From Taudactylus pleione (Eukaryota > Chordata > Amphibia > Anura > Myobatrachidae): 64,000 bases of DNA. The DNA lies in NCBI GenBank assembly GCA_031769625.1, contig JAUIMM010000002.1:682001-746000 (forward strand), given 5' to 3'. The translations under genes were made by a program, and so were the position numbers. This document shows, in pieces, positions 56,807 to 64,000 of the stretch; the first letter of the stretch is position 1, and every line of letters starts with the position of its first letter. The notes below the pieces were generated by a model, which ran no database searches, was not told the DNA's origin, and saw only the letters and a program-made list of their open reading frames with translations.

Positions 56807-57356
56807 TGCATATTCTCCCGGGGAAGCCGAGAATTCATAGCTCAGCGAAACGCGTTAAGACCCCTGACCCACTATCCGGATTCCTTGGACCTTTATATTT
56901 GTCGATTTGGACTCTCTGCTCCCTTACATCACTACCTGTTGCAGCTTTTGGATGACTCCTTGTGGATTGTGCTTCAGCCTTCACTTTGGTTACGCTGGAT
57001 GCCAGAGAATTTTCCTTTAAACCACCTCAGCCATTTGATTTGGTAAAGTTTTCATTGCTGCTAATGACTTTCACATTTGGAACAGTATAGGAGAGACCAT
57101 TTACCAGTGACTTTTCCAGGAACGAATTTTTGTGGTGTCTTTCTTTTATTTTATTATTTTATTATTGTGTTCATGATTGCATGCTACCTCAATATTGAAT
57201 ATATATATATATAGTTATATATATTTATATATATATATATAAAAAATTGCAGACCACACATTTTAGAATATTTAATAAATTATTTTTTATTTATTGTAAA
57301 ACCATCCATCGTTCATAATTTTGTGTTTCCAGTGCTGGTTATACACCTTTCTTCTT
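56807..57356 (+). mobile_element. Solo PLE-terminal-like insertion in minisatellite
   Basis: Non-repeat sequence inside the minisatellite. Near its left end it has GCTCAGCGAAACGCGTTAAG (56840-56859), with GCCGAG...CTCAGC pairing before it, the GAAACGCGT motif seen in PLE terminal repeats; then an (AT)n run (57200-57240). No ORF of note. PLE origin is inferred from this motif only. Confidence 0.45.
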
Positions 57357-57547
57357 CTGTTATTGCTGTTATGTTGGTAAACAGCCGGTGTTATTGCTGT
57401 TATGTTGGTAAACAGCAGGTGTTATTGCTGTTATGTTGGTAAACAGCAGGTATTATTGCTGTTATGTTGGTAAACAGCAGGTGTTATTGCTGTATTTGAT
57501 GTTAATAAGCAGATGATATTGCTGTAATTGATGATAATAGGCAGGTG

Positions 57548-63363
<5,816 letters not shown>

Positions 63364-63421
63364 CTGTGTAAGAGTCAGAGAGCATGATATAAGTTATATT
63401 ATGGACAGTACTCATTCTGAC

Positions 63422-63900
63422 TAGGGTGGCCAATCCCGGGATTAGAGGTTCCAATTTCGGGATATCGGGATTGTGGTTTCTACCAGGCAATGCTGAGCAC
63501 CTGAGCACTCAGCTCAGATGCTGTGCAGCTGTCACGGCACTGTGTTACATCAAAGGTCAAGCAGCGCAGCCCCAGGCCGCCTATCCCCCTTCAGCCGCGC
63601 TGGAAGCTATCTTAAGCGGAGGAGGACAGAGGTGCTGCTGCTCACACAGGGCAGTAAGCGGTGGTGGCATGGTTTAGGTAGCCCTGAGGCTTCAATTAAG
63701 ACTAGTTCTGGCACTGAGCAATGGGAGGAGGAGGAGGGGAGGAAAGGAGAGGAGAGAAGTCAGACTGGGTCAGTTAACACTGGGGGTGTTTATATTTTCA
63801 TTGACCAACTCAATCCCAGGGATCCCGGAAATTCCAGGATTGAGCATTTTTCAATCCCGAATCCCGGGATTGAAAATATGGTCCAGGATTAGCCTCCCAA
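63422..63900. mobile_element. Non-autonomous hAT element in kinase intron
   Basis: 479 bp starting TAGGGTGGCCAATCCCGGGA and ending in GATTAGCCTCCCAA, with CAATCCCGGGATT repeats near both ends and a perfect 8-bp target duplication ATTCTGAC (63414-63421, 63901-63908). The frames across it are not genes. Confidence 0.88.
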
Positions 63901-64000
63901 ATTCTGACACACAGCAGATGATAATCAGTAATACTCAGTCACCACTAGTGATGTGAATGAGGCCCAATGCATACGCTGTATCCAGTCGGTCTTCTGTCGG

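Overview
The window is a stretch of a large vertebrate nuclear genome, most likely an anuran amphibian. This is inferred from the repeat mix (Tx1-like L1, Ngaro/DIRS, Penelope-like elements, PIF/Harbinger, hAT, an epsilon/gamma-like endogenous retrovirus, many minisatellites) and from one multi-exon host gene; no marker fixes the species. Almost everything is mobile DNA, often nested. The long open frames are transposon proteins, retroviral relics or open tandem repeats.

Layout, left to right. 1-900: Penelope-like (PLE) debris with an inverted-repeat junction. 985-1250: a MITE fragment. 2950-4990: an antisense, internally deleted L1. 5600-6805: an antisense PLE fragment carrying a small hAT MITE and abutting a Tc1/mariner fragment. 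6847-19264: an endogenous retrovirus on the minus strand, arranged LTR-internal-LTR-internal-LTR, with gag and a transmembrane env frame but pol reduced to scraps. 20163-29465: one Tx1-like L1 on the plus strand, interrupted by a Harbinger-like MITE, a 5'-truncated L2-like LINE and a hAT element. 30289-30874: another MITE. About 32000-44330: a Ngaro-type tyrosine-recombinase retrotransposon (minus strand: gag, RT/RNase H, recombinase, SGNH hydrolase). Its recombinase gene is split by a 6.16-kb PLE (33699-39859) with a 14-bp target duplication.

44360-54020 is a ~51-bp minisatellite into which an 8.43-kb PIF/Harbinger transposon (45288-53718) inserted. It has three genes: a DDE transposase in two exons and two different Myb/SANT-like proteins in three and four exons. 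In known Harbinger systems a Myb-like protein binds the ends and carries the transposase into the nucleus; here there are two such candidates. The transposase has one premature stop near its C-terminus. A related MITE (54027-54861) sits about 300 bp away.

55259-57600 holds a CCTAACC-rich MITE and minisatellites interrupted by a PLE-derived insertion. 57548-63363 carries six in-phase exons (minus strand) of an AGC-like protein kinase, the only probable host gene; its N-lobe lies beyond the right edge. Its introns carry several MITEs, a 24-bp minisatellite and an (AAT)n microsatellite.

The most noteworthy items are the three-gene Harbinger element, the two-frame PLE with hammerhead-like motifs inside a Ngaro carrying a hydrolase, and the three-LTR retrovirus.
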